Shown: in pieces, positions 9,405-16,698 of the stretch
How the letters are laid out: every line of letters begins with the position of its first letter
How positions within the stretch are numbered: position 1 is the stretch's first letter
NCBI RefSeq assembly: GCF_030246925.1
Contig: NZ_CP126740.1
Coordinates: 1,860,001-1,924,000, forward strand
Source of the DNA: Microbacterium sp. zg-Y625
GTDB lineage: Bacteria > Actinomycetota > Actinomycetes > Actinomycetales > Microbacteriaceae
Length of the DNA stretch: 64,000 nucleotides
Direction of reading: 5' to 3'
Program-made: the position numbers and the translations under genes
Notes under the pieces: generated by a model
The model's database searches: none
What the model saw: the letters and a program-made list of their open reading frames with translations, nothing else
What the model was told of the DNA's origin: nothing

Positions 9405-9629
9405 GTGGAGATCCGCATCGGCATCGTCAACACCGGCCGCGAGCTCGGCTTCGAGACGAACGAGTCCGCCGAGGTCGTCAAGACCTCCGTCGCGCAGGCG
9501 CTCGATTCCGGCGCCACCCACCTTTCGTTCGTCGACTCGAGGGGCAGCTCCTACATCGTCCCGACGGCCGCACTGGCGTACATCGAGGTCGGCACCGAAG
9601 AGTCCCGTCGCATCGGCTTCGTCGGCTGA
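9405..9629 (+). CDS. DUF3107 family small protein
   Basis: 74 aa, starting VEIRIGIVNTGRELGFET. The sequence (SAEVVKTSVAQAL, then SRGSSYIVPTAALAYIEVG) matches the conserved actinobacterial DUF3107 family, of which the mycobacterial Rv3208A/TB9.4 antigen is a member by my recollection. Its biochemical role is unknown. The GTG at 9405 is chosen because the protein then has the family length and begins directly at the first beta strand; a purine-rich GGAAAGG lies 10 or so bases upstream. It is followed after four bases by a small membrane protein gene, probably co-transcribed. The position next to adnA and before the ferritin-like and DEAD-box genes is conserved with mycobacteria. Confidence 0.88.
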   Translation: MEIRIGIVNTGRELGFETNESAEVVKTSVAQALDSGATHLSFVDSRGSSYIVPTAALAYIEVGTEESRRIGFVG

Positions 9630-9633
9630 CACC

Positions 9634-9921
9634 GTGCAGATCCTCCTGGCCCTGATCGCGGGGGTCGCGCTGGGACTGACCGCGCACTTCACCGTCGGCG
9701 GCCGCGACACGCGCGGAGCCGCGGTCGGGCCCCTGCTGGGTGCCGTCGTGGGCGGACTCGTCTGGATGGCGCTGACGTGGGCGGGAGTCGGCATCGAGAG
9801 CCCCTGGATCTGGGTGGCATCCTTCGCCGCCCCCCTCGTCGTCTTCCCCGCTCTGGTCGCGCTCACCCGGGTGCGGCTGCGCCACGACGCCCGCGAGCGG
9901 GCACGGCTGAAGCTCGCCTGA
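9634..9921 (+). CDS. Small integral membrane protein, unknown function
   Basis: 95 aa beginning VQILLALIAGVALGLTAHFT. Three hydrophobic segments (about 2-19, 30-50 and 57-78) are followed by a strongly basic C-terminal tail (RVRLRHDARERARLKLA), which by the positive-inside rule would be cytoplasmic. I do not recognise a named family. The GTG start lies four bases after the DUF3107 stop, which suggests one transcript. It is convergent with the ferritin-like gene, with an 11-base gap. Confidence 0.72.
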   Translation: MQILLALIAGVALGLTAHFTVGGRDTRGAAVGPLLGAVVGGLVWMALTWAGVGIESPWIWVASFAAPLVVFPALVALTRVRLRHDARERARLKLA

Positions 9922-9932
9922 CGCGGCTCGCC

Positions 9933-10649
9933 TCAGGCGTCCAGGCCCATCGCGCCCATGCGGCGGGAGTGAGCCGCGAGCAGGTCGCTGAACACCGGCT
10001 CGACCTTCTGCTCATCCGCGGCATCCAGCGTCGTCGGGCGCAGCGCGGCGCGTGCGATGAGCAGGGTGTCGCCGACGAGGCGCCTGCCCCACATCGCCAG
10101 CAGCGCGCGCCACTCGTCATCGGAGTCGATCGCCGCGACGATCATGTCCACGAGCGCCTGCCGATCGTGGTCGGCGCCGAGGATGGCGGCGGCTTCACGT
10201 CCCGTCTCGCCGTAGCTCGAGGACAGCGCGACGTAGAAGTCGTCGAGCATGCCCGCGGTGATGTGCACCGACAGCATGGTCTCGAGCGGCCGTGCGCCGT
10301 GCGTCGCGCGGCGGAAGGCGTCCAGCGGCTCCCGGAAGGGCAGCATGATGTCCAGCGCGTCGTCGCCGCGTCCGCGGATGAGCCCGACCAGGCCCCGATG
10401 CTTGAGCAGCGCAGCGCCGGCGGCAAGCGACAGCGACTCCTTCTGCGACAGCTCCGGGGTGGGGGCGATGAGCTCGCTCAGCGTCTCGAAGTAGCCCAGC
10501 TGCAGGTACGCGGCCTGCCCCAGGAACGTGTCGATGTCGGGCGCGAGAGCCTCGAACGCCACGCGCTGGGCGTTGCCGGCGTCGCCGCGCGAACGAAGAG
10601 AAAGCGTGCGCGCGGCCGGCCGCGCGCGCTTGAAGAACCACCGGGCCAC
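9933..10649 (-). CDS. Ferritin-like-fold protein (Rv3210c-like)
   Basis: About 238 aa, predicted all-helical. Conserved-looking stretches include LGQAAYLQLGYFETLSELI, GLIRGRGDDALDIMLPFREP and YFETL-type helices typical of the actinobacterial ferritin-like family that sits beside the rhlE-type helicase in mycobacteria. Metal ligands are not obvious: the ExxH pairs of true ferritins are not clear, so iron storage should not be assumed. The start is uncertain. I chose the GTG at 10649 (VARWFFKRARPAARTLSL) because upstream residues are Cys-rich and unlike the family; an ATG at 10688 also lies in frame. It is divergent from the DEAD-box helicase gene. Confidence 0.7.
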   Translation of the reverse strand: MARWFFKRARPAARTLSLRSRGDAGNAQRVAFEALAPDIDTFLGQAAYLQLGYFETLSELIAPTPELSQKESLSLAAGAALLKHRGLVGLIRGRGDDALDIMLPFREPLDAFRRATHGARPLETMLSVHITAGMLDDFYVALSSSYGETGREAAAILGADHDRQALVDMIVAAIDSDDEWRALLAMWGRRLVGDTLLIARAALRPTTLDAADEQKVEPVFSDLLAAHSRRMGAMGLDA

Positions 10650-10803
10650 GAGACACCACGATACGCACCTGACGGGGCATTCCCGCATCTCCGGTAGGCT
10701 GGAAGCGCCCCGGCGACGGATCGGGGCCCCGCGCCTGCGGCTGAGTGAAGGGCGTGGAAGCTCTCACCCCGGCGGACTCTCACCGCCAGACAGGCTCAAT
10801 ATC
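10650..10803 (+). promoter_or_regulatory. Long leader of the DEAD-box helicase gene
   Basis: 154 bases upstream of the helicase GTG. It holds a small stem-loop, GGCGG (10771-10775) pairing with CCGCC (10783-10787), flanked by two copies of CTCTCACC. Helicase genes of this class often have regulated leaders, but I recognise no named RNA family here. The promoters of the helicase and the divergent ferritin-like gene must also lie here. Confidence 0.35.
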
Positions 10804-12243
10804 GTGACGACTTTCGCCGAGCTCGGCGTCGATCAGGACATCGTCGACACCCTCGCCGCCCGCGGCATCGTGGACGCCTTCCCGATCCAGGAGCAGACGA
10901 TCCCCCTCGGCCTTCCCGGCCAGGACATCATCGGCCAGGCCAAGACCGGCACCGGCAAGACCTTCGGCTTCGGCATCCCGGTCGTGCAGCGCCTGGGCCT
11001 CAACCCGGAGCCCGGCGTCAAGGCGCTCATCGTCGTTCCCACCCGCGAGCTGTGCGTGCAGGTCTACGAGGACATGGACATGCTCACCTCGGGCCGCTCC
11101 ACGAGCGTCGTGGCGATCTACGGCGGCAAGGCGTACGAGGGGCAGATCGACCAGCTCAAGGCCGGCGCACAGATCGTCGTGGGCACCCCCGGGCGCCTCA
11201 TCGACCTGGCGGGCCAGCGTCTGCTCGACCTCTCGCACGCCACCGAGGTGGTGCTGGACGAGGCCGACAAGATGCTCGACCTCGGCTTCCTCCCCGACAT
11301 CGAGAAGATCTTCTCCAAGGTGCCGCCGGTGCGTCACACGCAGCTGTTCTCGGCCACCATGCCCGGCCCGATCGTCGCGATGGCGCGCCGGTTCATGTCG
11401 AACCCCATCCACATCCGCGCCACCGACCCGGACGAGGGTCTGACGCAGGCCAACATCAAGCACCTCGTCTACCGGGCCCACTCGCTGGACAAGGACGAGA
11501 TCATCGCCCGCATCCTGCAGTCCGAGGGCCGGGGCAAGACGGTGGTCTTCACCCGCACCAAGCGTGCCGCGCAGAAGCTCGCCGATGAGCTGAGCGACCG
11601 CGGCTTCAACACGGCCTCGGTGCACGGCGACATGAGCCAGGAGGCGCGCGAGCGCTCGATGGCCGCCTTCAAAGCGGGCAAGAAGGACGTCCTCATCGCC
11701 ACCGACGTCGCCGCCCGCGGCATCGACGTCGACGACGTCACGCACGTGATCAACCACACGATCCCCGACGATGAGAAGACCTACCTGCATCGCGCCGGCC
11801 GCACCGGCCGCGCAGGCAAGACCGGCATCGCCGTGACCTTCGTGGACTGGGACGACCTGCACAAGTGGGCCCTCATCAACCGGGCACTCGAGTTCGGCCA
11901 GCCGGAGCCGGTCGAGACGTACTCGTCCAGCCCGCACCTGTTCAGCGACCTGGACATCCCCGCCGGCACCAAGGGCCGCATCGTCACCGCACCGCGCACC
12001 CAGGCTGTGAAGACGCAGGCCGCCGCCGCCCCCGAGGGCGACTCCGAGCGTCGGCGCCGCCGTCGCCGCAGCGACGAGGGCGCCGCCCCTCAGGCCTCCG
12101 ACGGCGAGGGCGCTCCGACCCGGACGGCCGAGGGTGCCGGCACGCACGACGGCGGCGGCAAGGAGCACCACGACGGCAAGACGGCCCCGCGTCGGCGCCG
12201 GCGTCGTCGCGGTTCGGGCACGGGCGCTCCCGCCGCGAGCTGA
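10804..12243 (+). CDS. DEAD-box ATP-dependent RNA helicase (RhlE-like)
   Basis: 479 aa. Q motif in FAELGVDQDI...AFPIQEQTI (residues 4-33), motif I AKTGTGKT (46-53), PTREL, DEAD motif VVLDEADKMLD (about 150-160), SAT (about 183), TRTKRAAQKLADEL, ATDVAARGIDV and HRAGRTGRAGKTG (329-341). It unwinds short RNA duplexes and probably acts in ribosome assembly or RNA turnover. The C-terminus, from about 400, is a disordered basic tail with RRRRRRR-type clusters typical of RNA-binding extensions. The GTG at 10804 gives VTTFAELGV, the usual family beginning; the reading frame stays open upstream, but that stretch overlaps the divergent gene and has no family similarity. Confidence 0.93.
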   Translation: MTTFAELGVDQDIVDTLAARGIVDAFPIQEQTIPLGLPGQDIIGQAKTGTGKTFGFGIPVVQRLGLNPEPGVKALIVVPTRELCVQVYEDMDMLTSGRSTSVVAIYGGKAYEGQIDQLKAGAQIVVGTPGRLIDLAGQRLLDLSHATEVVLDEADKMLDLGFLPDIEKIFSKVPPVRHTQLFSATMPGPIVAMARRFMSNPIHIRATDPDEGLTQANIKHLVYRAHSLDKDEIIARILQSEGRGKTVVFTRTKRAAQKLADELSDRGFNTASVHGDMSQEARERSMAAFKAGKKDVLIATDVAARGIDVDDVTHVINHTIPDDEKTYLHRAGRTGRAGKTGIAVTFVDWDDLHKWALINRALEFGQPEPVETYSSSPHLFSDLDIPAGTKGRIVTAPRTQAVKTQAAAAPEGDSERRRRRRRSDEGAAPQASDGEGAPTRTAEGAGTHDGGGKEHHDGKTAPRRRRRRRGSGTGAPAAS

Positions 12244-12333
12244 GTCCCACCGCGCAGAGGCGCACCGCCGCCAGGAGAACGAGGCGCTGAAGGCCAAGGG
12301 CCTCTCACTGTCGTGAGCCGACCGGGCCGCCGC

Positions 12334-13248
12334 TCAGCGGGCCGGCAGCTCGTGCTGCCACGGCGGGTCGGCTCCCGGACGCGACACGGTGACGGCCGCG
12401 GCTTCCGCGCCGCGACGGAGCACGGCCGCGAGCTCGGTGGCATCCCACCCCGCGATCCGCGCCCGCACGGCCTCGGCCGTCGGTGCGTGGATCTCGGCGA
12501 TGAGGGCCGCCATGACGGTGTCGCCGGCGCCGACGGTGTCGACCACGTCCACGGCTGCCGCCGGCGCCTCGGCGATGCCGGCTGCATGGACGGCGAACGA
12601 GCCCGCCGCGCCCTCGGTGACGACCACGACGGAAGGCCCCCGGCCGAGCCACTCCCCCGCGACGACGCGGTGGTCCCGGCCCGGGTGCAGCCAGTCGAGG
12701 TCTTCGCCGCTGACCTTCACCACGTCCGACAGGGCCACCAGCCGCGCCACACGCGCCCGCACGTCGTCGGGGTCGGTGATGAGGGAGGGGCGGATGTTCG
12801 GGTCGAACGTGATCGCCGAGCCCGGACGGGCGACGCGCAGCGCGTGCTCGACGGTGTCGGCGCCCGGCTTCAGCACCGCGGCGATCGACCCGGTGTGCAC
12901 GACGGGCGATGCCGCGGGATGCCACGGCGCCGGCGCCCAGGTGATGTCGAAGTCGTAGGTGGCCGCGCCCTCGCCGTCGAGGTGCGCGACGGCAGTGGAC
13001 GTGCGCGCCGGCGACCCCGGCACCTGCACGCTCACCCCCGATGCGTCGAGCCACGCTGTCACCGCGCGGCCGTGCTCGTCGTCGGCGAGCTGTGTGACCA
13101 GGCGCGCGGGAAGGCCGCGCCGCGCCAGGGCGAGGGCGACGTTGGCAGGGCTGCCGCCGGGGCTGGACCTCGTGCCCGTTGGCGTGTGGACGATGTCGAC
13201 GAGCGCCTCGCCCACCACCACGACGGCGGGCCCGGATCCGGTGTGCAT
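12334..13248 (-). CDS. PfkB-family carbohydrate kinase (fructokinase/ribokinase-like)
   Basis: 304 aa cytosolic sugar kinase. GGSPANVALALARRGLPA near residue 31 is the PfkB signature 1 region, and VDTVGAGDTVMAAL (about 236-249) is signature 2 with the catalytic Asp and anion hole. GFDPNIRPS-type sequence (TFDPNIRPSLI) and VKVSGEDLDWL are typical of fructokinases. The substrate cannot be fixed from sequence; fructose is the most likely. An ATG preceded by AAGAGGAG marks the start. It is convergent with the helicase and followed upstream by the PHP phosphoesterase gene on the same strand, 19 bases away, so the two are probably co-transcribed. Confidence 0.88.
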   Translation of the reverse strand: MHTGSGPAVVVVGEALVDIVHTPTGTRSSPGGSPANVALALARRGLPARLVTQLADDEHGRAVTAWLDASGVSVQVPGSPARTSTAVAHLDGEGAATYDFDITWAPAPWHPAASPVVHTGSIAAVLKPGADTVEHALRVARPGSAITFDPNIRPSLITDPDDVRARVARLVALSDVVKVSGEDLDWLHPGRDHRVVAGEWLGRGPSVVVVTEGAAGSFAVHAAGIAEAPAAAVDVVDTVGAGDTVMAALIAEIHAPTAEAVRARIAGWDATELAAVLRRGAEAAAVTVSRPGADPPWQHELPAR

Positions 13249-13267
13249 GCGTGCTCCTCTTGCCGCG

Positions 13268-14140
13268 TCAGGGGTACACCGGCGCGCTGCCGGTGCCGCG
13301 CGCGATGATGCGGGCCACCATCTCGTCGCTCGTGGTGTGCTCCCCCGGCATGTTGGGCTTTCCCCTGCCGTGGTAGTCGCTGGACCCGGTCACGATGAGG
13401 TCGTGCTCGGCGGCCACCGCCCGCAGGGTGGCGATGCCCTCCGGAGTGTTCTCGCGGTGGCCGAGCTCGAACCCGCCGAGGCCCAGTGCGATGAGCTCCC
13501 TCAGGAGCGGCATCGGCATCATGCGGTCGCGACCGGCAGGGGTCGGATGGGCGATGACGGGCACCCCGCCGGCGGCGACGATCAGCCGCACCGCGTCGCG
13601 CACGTCGGGCGCGTAGTGGGGCACGTAGTATCCGCTCGTCGGCGCGAGGATGCCGGAGAACGCCTCGCCCCGGTCGCGTGCGAGGCCCCGTGTGACGAGG
13701 GCGTCGGCGATGTGAGGGCGGCCCACCGTCGCCCCGTCGCCGGTCTCTGCCACGACGTCGTCCCAGGAGAGGTCGTAGTCGCGACCGATCGCCGCCACGA
13801 TGCGCTCTGCACGGCCGAGTCGGGCGCTGCGGATGCGTTCGGTCTCGGCGCGGAGGGCACGGTCGTCGGGGTCGAACAGGTAGGCCAGCACGTGCACGCT
13901 CCGCCAGCGGTCGGTGGCGCTGAGCTCCATACCCGGAAGGAAGGTCATGCCGAGCGACGTCGCCGCCTCGGCGCCCTCGGCCCAGCCGGCCGTCGTGTCG
14001 TGGTCGGTGAGGGCGGCGGTGCGCACCCCCGCGCGGTGCACCGCCAGCATCGCCTCGGCGGGCGACTCCGTGCCGTCGGAGAAGACCGAGTGCAGGTGGA
14101 GGTCGCTGGGCCCCTCGAACCTCTGCCGTGCTGAACTCAC
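13268..14140 (-). CDS. PHP-domain phosphoesterase (YciV/TrpH-like)
   Basis: 290 aa. The PHP metal-binding motifs are all present: DLHLHSVFSDGT near residue 12, ALTDHDTTAGW, AHPTPAGRDRM and the C-terminal GSSDYHGRGKP. Family members such as YciV (RnaAM) act on 3',5'-nucleotide bisphosphates and short RNA; the exact substrate here is not known. The GTG at 14140 (VSSARQRFEGPSDLHLH) is chosen because it lies exactly six bases downstream of a -10 hexamer, TACGCT. The gene is divergent from the EEP phosphatase and precedes the sugar kinase by 19 bases. Confidence 0.87.
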   Translation of the reverse strand: MSSARQRFEGPSDLHLHSVFSDGTESPAEAMLAVHRAGVRTAALTDHDTTAGWAEGAEAATSLGMTFLPGMELSATDRWRSVHVLAYLFDPDDRALRAETERIRSARLGRAERIVAAIGRDYDLSWDDVVAETGDGATVGRPHIADALVTRGLARDRGEAFSGILAPTSGYYVPHYAPDVRDAVRLIVAAGGVPVIAHPTPAGRDRMMPMPLLRELIALGLGGFELGHRENTPEGIATLRAVAAEHDLIVTGSSDYHGRGKPNMPGEHTTSDEMVARIIARGTGSAPVYP

Positions 14141-14146
14141 CCCACG

Positions 14147-14152
14147 AGCGTA
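14147..14152 (-). promoter_or_regulatory. -10 element TACGCT of the PHP phosphoesterase gene
   Basis: TACGCT on the minus strand is six bases before the GTG at 14140, the spacing expected of a leaderless transcript. No convincing -35 is seen. Confidence 0.5.
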
Positions 14153-14210
14153 GCGGCGCGGGCCGGGACAGACCGGGTGCGGCATCCGCCGATCTCCCAG
14201 ACACCTGTCA

Positions 14211-14216
14211 TAGAGT
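14211..14216 (+). promoter_or_regulatory. -10 element TAGAGT of the EEP phosphatase gene
   Basis: TAGAGT lies six bases before the GTG at 14223, again consistent with leaderless transcription. It shares the short divergent region with the PHP gene promoter. Confidence 0.5.
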
Positions 14217-14222
14217 CGCGAC

Positions 14223-15239
14223 GTGCTGCGACTGACCGGGATCCTCGCGACGGTTCTGTTCGCCATCGCTGCCGCGATCCTCACCTGGCCGGCGTTCTTC
14301 CGGCTCGAGCGCACGTACCCCATCGCCCAGATCGTCTCGTTCCGTCCGCTGGTCGCGCTCGCCTTCGCCGCCGGCGTCATCGTGGCCCTGCTGCTGGCCG
14401 TCGCCCGGCCGCTGCGGGCGATGGCGCTGTCGGTCGCCGCGGTGTGCGCGATCGCCGCCGTCGCGACCGGTGTGACCGTCGTGCAGCGCGGGGCCGGCTC
14501 CGAGGCCCTCCCCACCAAGGGCGAGGCGAGCGTGCGGGTCATGACCTGGAACACCGCGGGAGGCGACGCCACCTCCCCCGACACCATCGCCAAGACGGCC
14601 GTCGCGATGGCCGCCGACGTGGTGGCCCTCCCCGAGACGACGATCGAGACGGGCGAAGCCGTCGCGCTGGCCATGCGCGACATGGGCCACCCGATGTGGG
14701 CGCACCACACCCGGCAAGGGCTGTGGGATGCCGACTCCACGACGCTGCTCATCTCGCCGGCGCTCGGCGACTATGCCGTCATCGAGTCCTCCCGAGACGG
14801 CACGAGCAACACGTCGGTGGTGCCCAGCGCCGTCGCCATGCCGGTCGATGGAACCGGGCCCATCATCGTGGCCGCGCACGCCGTCGCCCCGCGCCAATCC
14901 GCGATGCAGGAATGGCGCGACGACCTGCAGTGGCTCGCCGACCAGTGCGCCGCCGAAGACGTCATCATGGCGGGCGACTTCAACGCCACCCTCGACCACA
15001 TGCGGCGCCTGGGGGTCGACGGCGGGCACCTGGGTCGCTGCCACGACGCCGCGGCGGCCAGCGGCAGCGGAGCGGCCGGCACGTGGCCGGCGCAGGTGCC
15101 GACCCTCGTGGGCTCCCCCATCGACCACGTCATGGCCACGGACAACTGGGACGTCTCCGGATCGGTGGTGCTGACGTCGATGGACGGCGCCGGCAGCGAC
15201 CACCGCCCCCTGGTGGTCCAGCTCGAACCCGCGGGCTGA
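14223..15239 (+). CDS. Membrane-anchored endonuclease/exonuclease/phosphatase-family protein
   Basis: 338 aa. Three N-terminal hydrophobic segments (about 3-22, 40-60 and 65-87) anchor an external EEP domain. Its motifs are RVMTWNTAGG, DVVALPETTIE, VIMAGDFNATLDH (the GDFNA core) and SPIDHVMAT, ending with GSDHRPLVVQL. EEP enzymes cleave phosphodiester bonds in DNA, RNA or lipid head groups; the topology suggests an extracytoplasmic substrate, which I infer and cannot name. The GTG at 14223 is set by the -10 hexamer six bases upstream and by the hydrophobic N-terminus that follows. The next gene downstream, a peptidase, has its own promoter. Confidence 0.82.
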   Translation: MLRLTGILATVLFAIAAAILTWPAFFRLERTYPIAQIVSFRPLVALAFAAGVIVALLLAVARPLRAMALSVAAVCAIAAVATGVTVVQRGAGSEALPTKGEASVRVMTWNTAGGDATSPDTIAKTAVAMAADVVALPETTIETGEAVALAMRDMGHPMWAHHTRQGLWDADSTTLLISPALGDYAVIESSRDGTSNTSVVPSAVAMPVDGTGPIIVAAHAVAPRQSAMQEWRDDLQWLADQCAAEDVIMAGDFNATLDHMRRLGVDGGHLGRCHDAAAASGSGAAGTWPAQVPTLVGSPIDHVMATDNWDVSGSVVLTSMDGAGSDHRPLVVQLEPAG

Positions 15240-15264
15240 CTGGGACCGCTCAGCTGAGCGGTGC

Positions 15265-15270
15265 CACACT
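15265..15270 (+). promoter_or_regulatory. Possible -10 element CACACT of the aminopeptidase gene
   Basis: CACACT ends six bases before the ATG at 15277. It is a weaker hexamer than at neighbouring genes, but the spacing is the same. Confidence 0.35.
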
Positions 15271-15276
15271 GGTGGT

Positions 15277-16698
15277 ATGAACACGTCAGGCGACAACGAG
15301 GCGACCGCGACCGAGCCGCAGCAGAGCGACACCACCACCAACCGCCGTCAGAACTACGGCCAGGGGTTCCTCGACACGATCTCCACGGGGTGGGCGGAGC
15401 GTCCCGCCACTCTTCCGGAGCCGCGCGAGCAGGCCGCCTACGCCGCCGCGCGCCGCCAGGCCGTATCGGCGGCCTTCCCGGGCAAGCGCCTCGTCATCCC
15501 CGCAGGGTCGCTCAAGCAGCGCTCCAACGACACCGACTACCCCTTCCGCGCGCATTCGGCGTTCTCGCACCTCACCGGCTGGGGCTCCGACAGCGAGCCC
15601 GACTCGGTGCTCGTCTTCGAGCCGACCGCTGAAGGCCACACCGCCACCCTGTACTTCCGCGAACGCGCGGACCGCACGACGGCGGAGTTCTACTCCGACG
15701 CCTCGATCGGCGAGTTCTGGATCGGCCCCCGCCCCGCCCTCGAGGGCGTCGCGGCCGACCTCGCCCTCGCGACCGACCACCTCGATGCGTTCGCGGCATC
15801 CGACGAGGACCTCGTGGTCGGCGAGGACCCGGACCTCACCCGGTTCGTCTCCGAGCTGCGGCTCGTCAAGGACGACTACGAGATCGCGCAGATGCGCCTG
15901 GCCGTCGACGTGACCGCCGCAGGCTTCGACGACATCGTCGCGAACCTCCCCCGCATCATCGAGCACCCGCGCGGTGAGCGCGTGGTCGAAGGCGTCTTCC
16001 ACCAGCGGGCGCGCAGCGATGGCAACGCCGTGGGTTACGACACGATCGCGGCATCCGGCCCGCACGCCTGCTACCTGCACTGGACCCGCAACGACGGGGC
16101 GGTGCTCCCCGGCGACCTGATCCTCGTGGATGCCGGAGCGGAGGTGGACAGCCTGTACACCGCGGACATCACCCGCACGCTGCCGGTCTCCGGGCGCTTC
16201 ACCGACATCCAGCGCCGCATCTACGAGACCGTCCGCGAAGCCGCCGACGCCGCCTTCGCCGCGGCACGGCCCGGGGTCACCTTCCGCACCCTGCACGAGA
16301 CCGCACTTGCCGTGCTGGCCCGGCGCACGTCGGAGTGGGGGCTGCTCCCGGTCACCGCCGAAGAGGCGCTGGATGCCGACCGCGGCGGCCACCACCGCCG
16401 CTACATGGTGCACGGCACCAGCCACCACCTCGGCATCGACGTGCACGACTGCGCGCAGGCGCGCCGGGAGATGTACTACGACGGCATCCTGCAGCCGGGC
16501 ATGGTCTTCACGATCGAGCCGGGTCTCTACTTCCAGATCGACGACGTCACCGTACCCGAGGAGTACCGCGGCATCGGCGTGCGCATCGAGGACGACATCC
16601 TCATGACCGAGGACGGCCCGGTGAACCTCTCCGCCGGCATCCCGCGTACCGCCGACGAGGTCGAGGCCTGGATCGCGCGCGCCGCGGACCGCGCGTGA
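15277..16698 (+). CDS. pepP: Xaa-Pro aminopeptidase (aminopeptidase P, M24B)
   Basis: 473 aa cytosolic metallopeptidase that removes N-terminal residues preceding proline. The N-terminal creatinase-like domain (PFRAHSAFSHLTGWGSD) occupies about 40-190. The C-terminal pita-bread domain holds the five dinuclear-metal ligands: Asp in LILVDAGAEV, Asp in TADITRTLPVSG, His in HGTSHHLGIDVHD, Glu in FTIEPGLYF and Glu in GVRIEDDILM. Length is standard for PepP-type enzymes. The ATG is preceded by a -10-like hexamer at leaderless distance. The stop overlaps the GTG of the following gamma-glutamyltransferase-like gene (GTGA), so the two may work together in peptide or amino-acid recycling. Confidence 0.93.
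   Translation: MNTSGDNEATATEPQQSDTTTNRRQNYGQGFLDTISTGWAERPATLPEPREQAAYAAARRQAVSAAFPGKRLVIPAGSLKQRSNDTDYPFRAHSAFSHLTGWGSDSEPDSVLVFEPTAEGHTATLYFRERADRTTAEFYSDASIGEFWIGPRPALEGVAADLALATDHLDAFAASDEDLVVGEDPDLTRFVSELRLVKDDYEIAQMRLAVDVTAAGFDDIVANLPRIIEHPRGERVVEGVFHQRARSDGNAVGYDTIAASGPHACYLHWTRNDGAVLPGDLILVDAGAEVDSLYTADITRTLPVSGRFTDIQRRIYETVREAADAAFAAARPGVTFRTLHETALAVLARRTSEWGLLPVTAEEALDADRGGHHRRYMVHGTSHHLGIDVHDCAQARREMYYDGILQPGMVFTIEPGLYFQIDDVTVPEEYRGIGVRIEDDILMTEDGPVNLSAGIPRTADEVEAWIARAADRA

Noticed and set aside
12134..12316. Short plus-strand frame after the DEAD-box gene, ending RRQENEALKAKGLSLS
   Set aside because: The end looks coding-like, but the start lies inside the helicase tail without a ribosome site, and no family is recognised. 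It could be a frameshifted remnant of the helicase tail.
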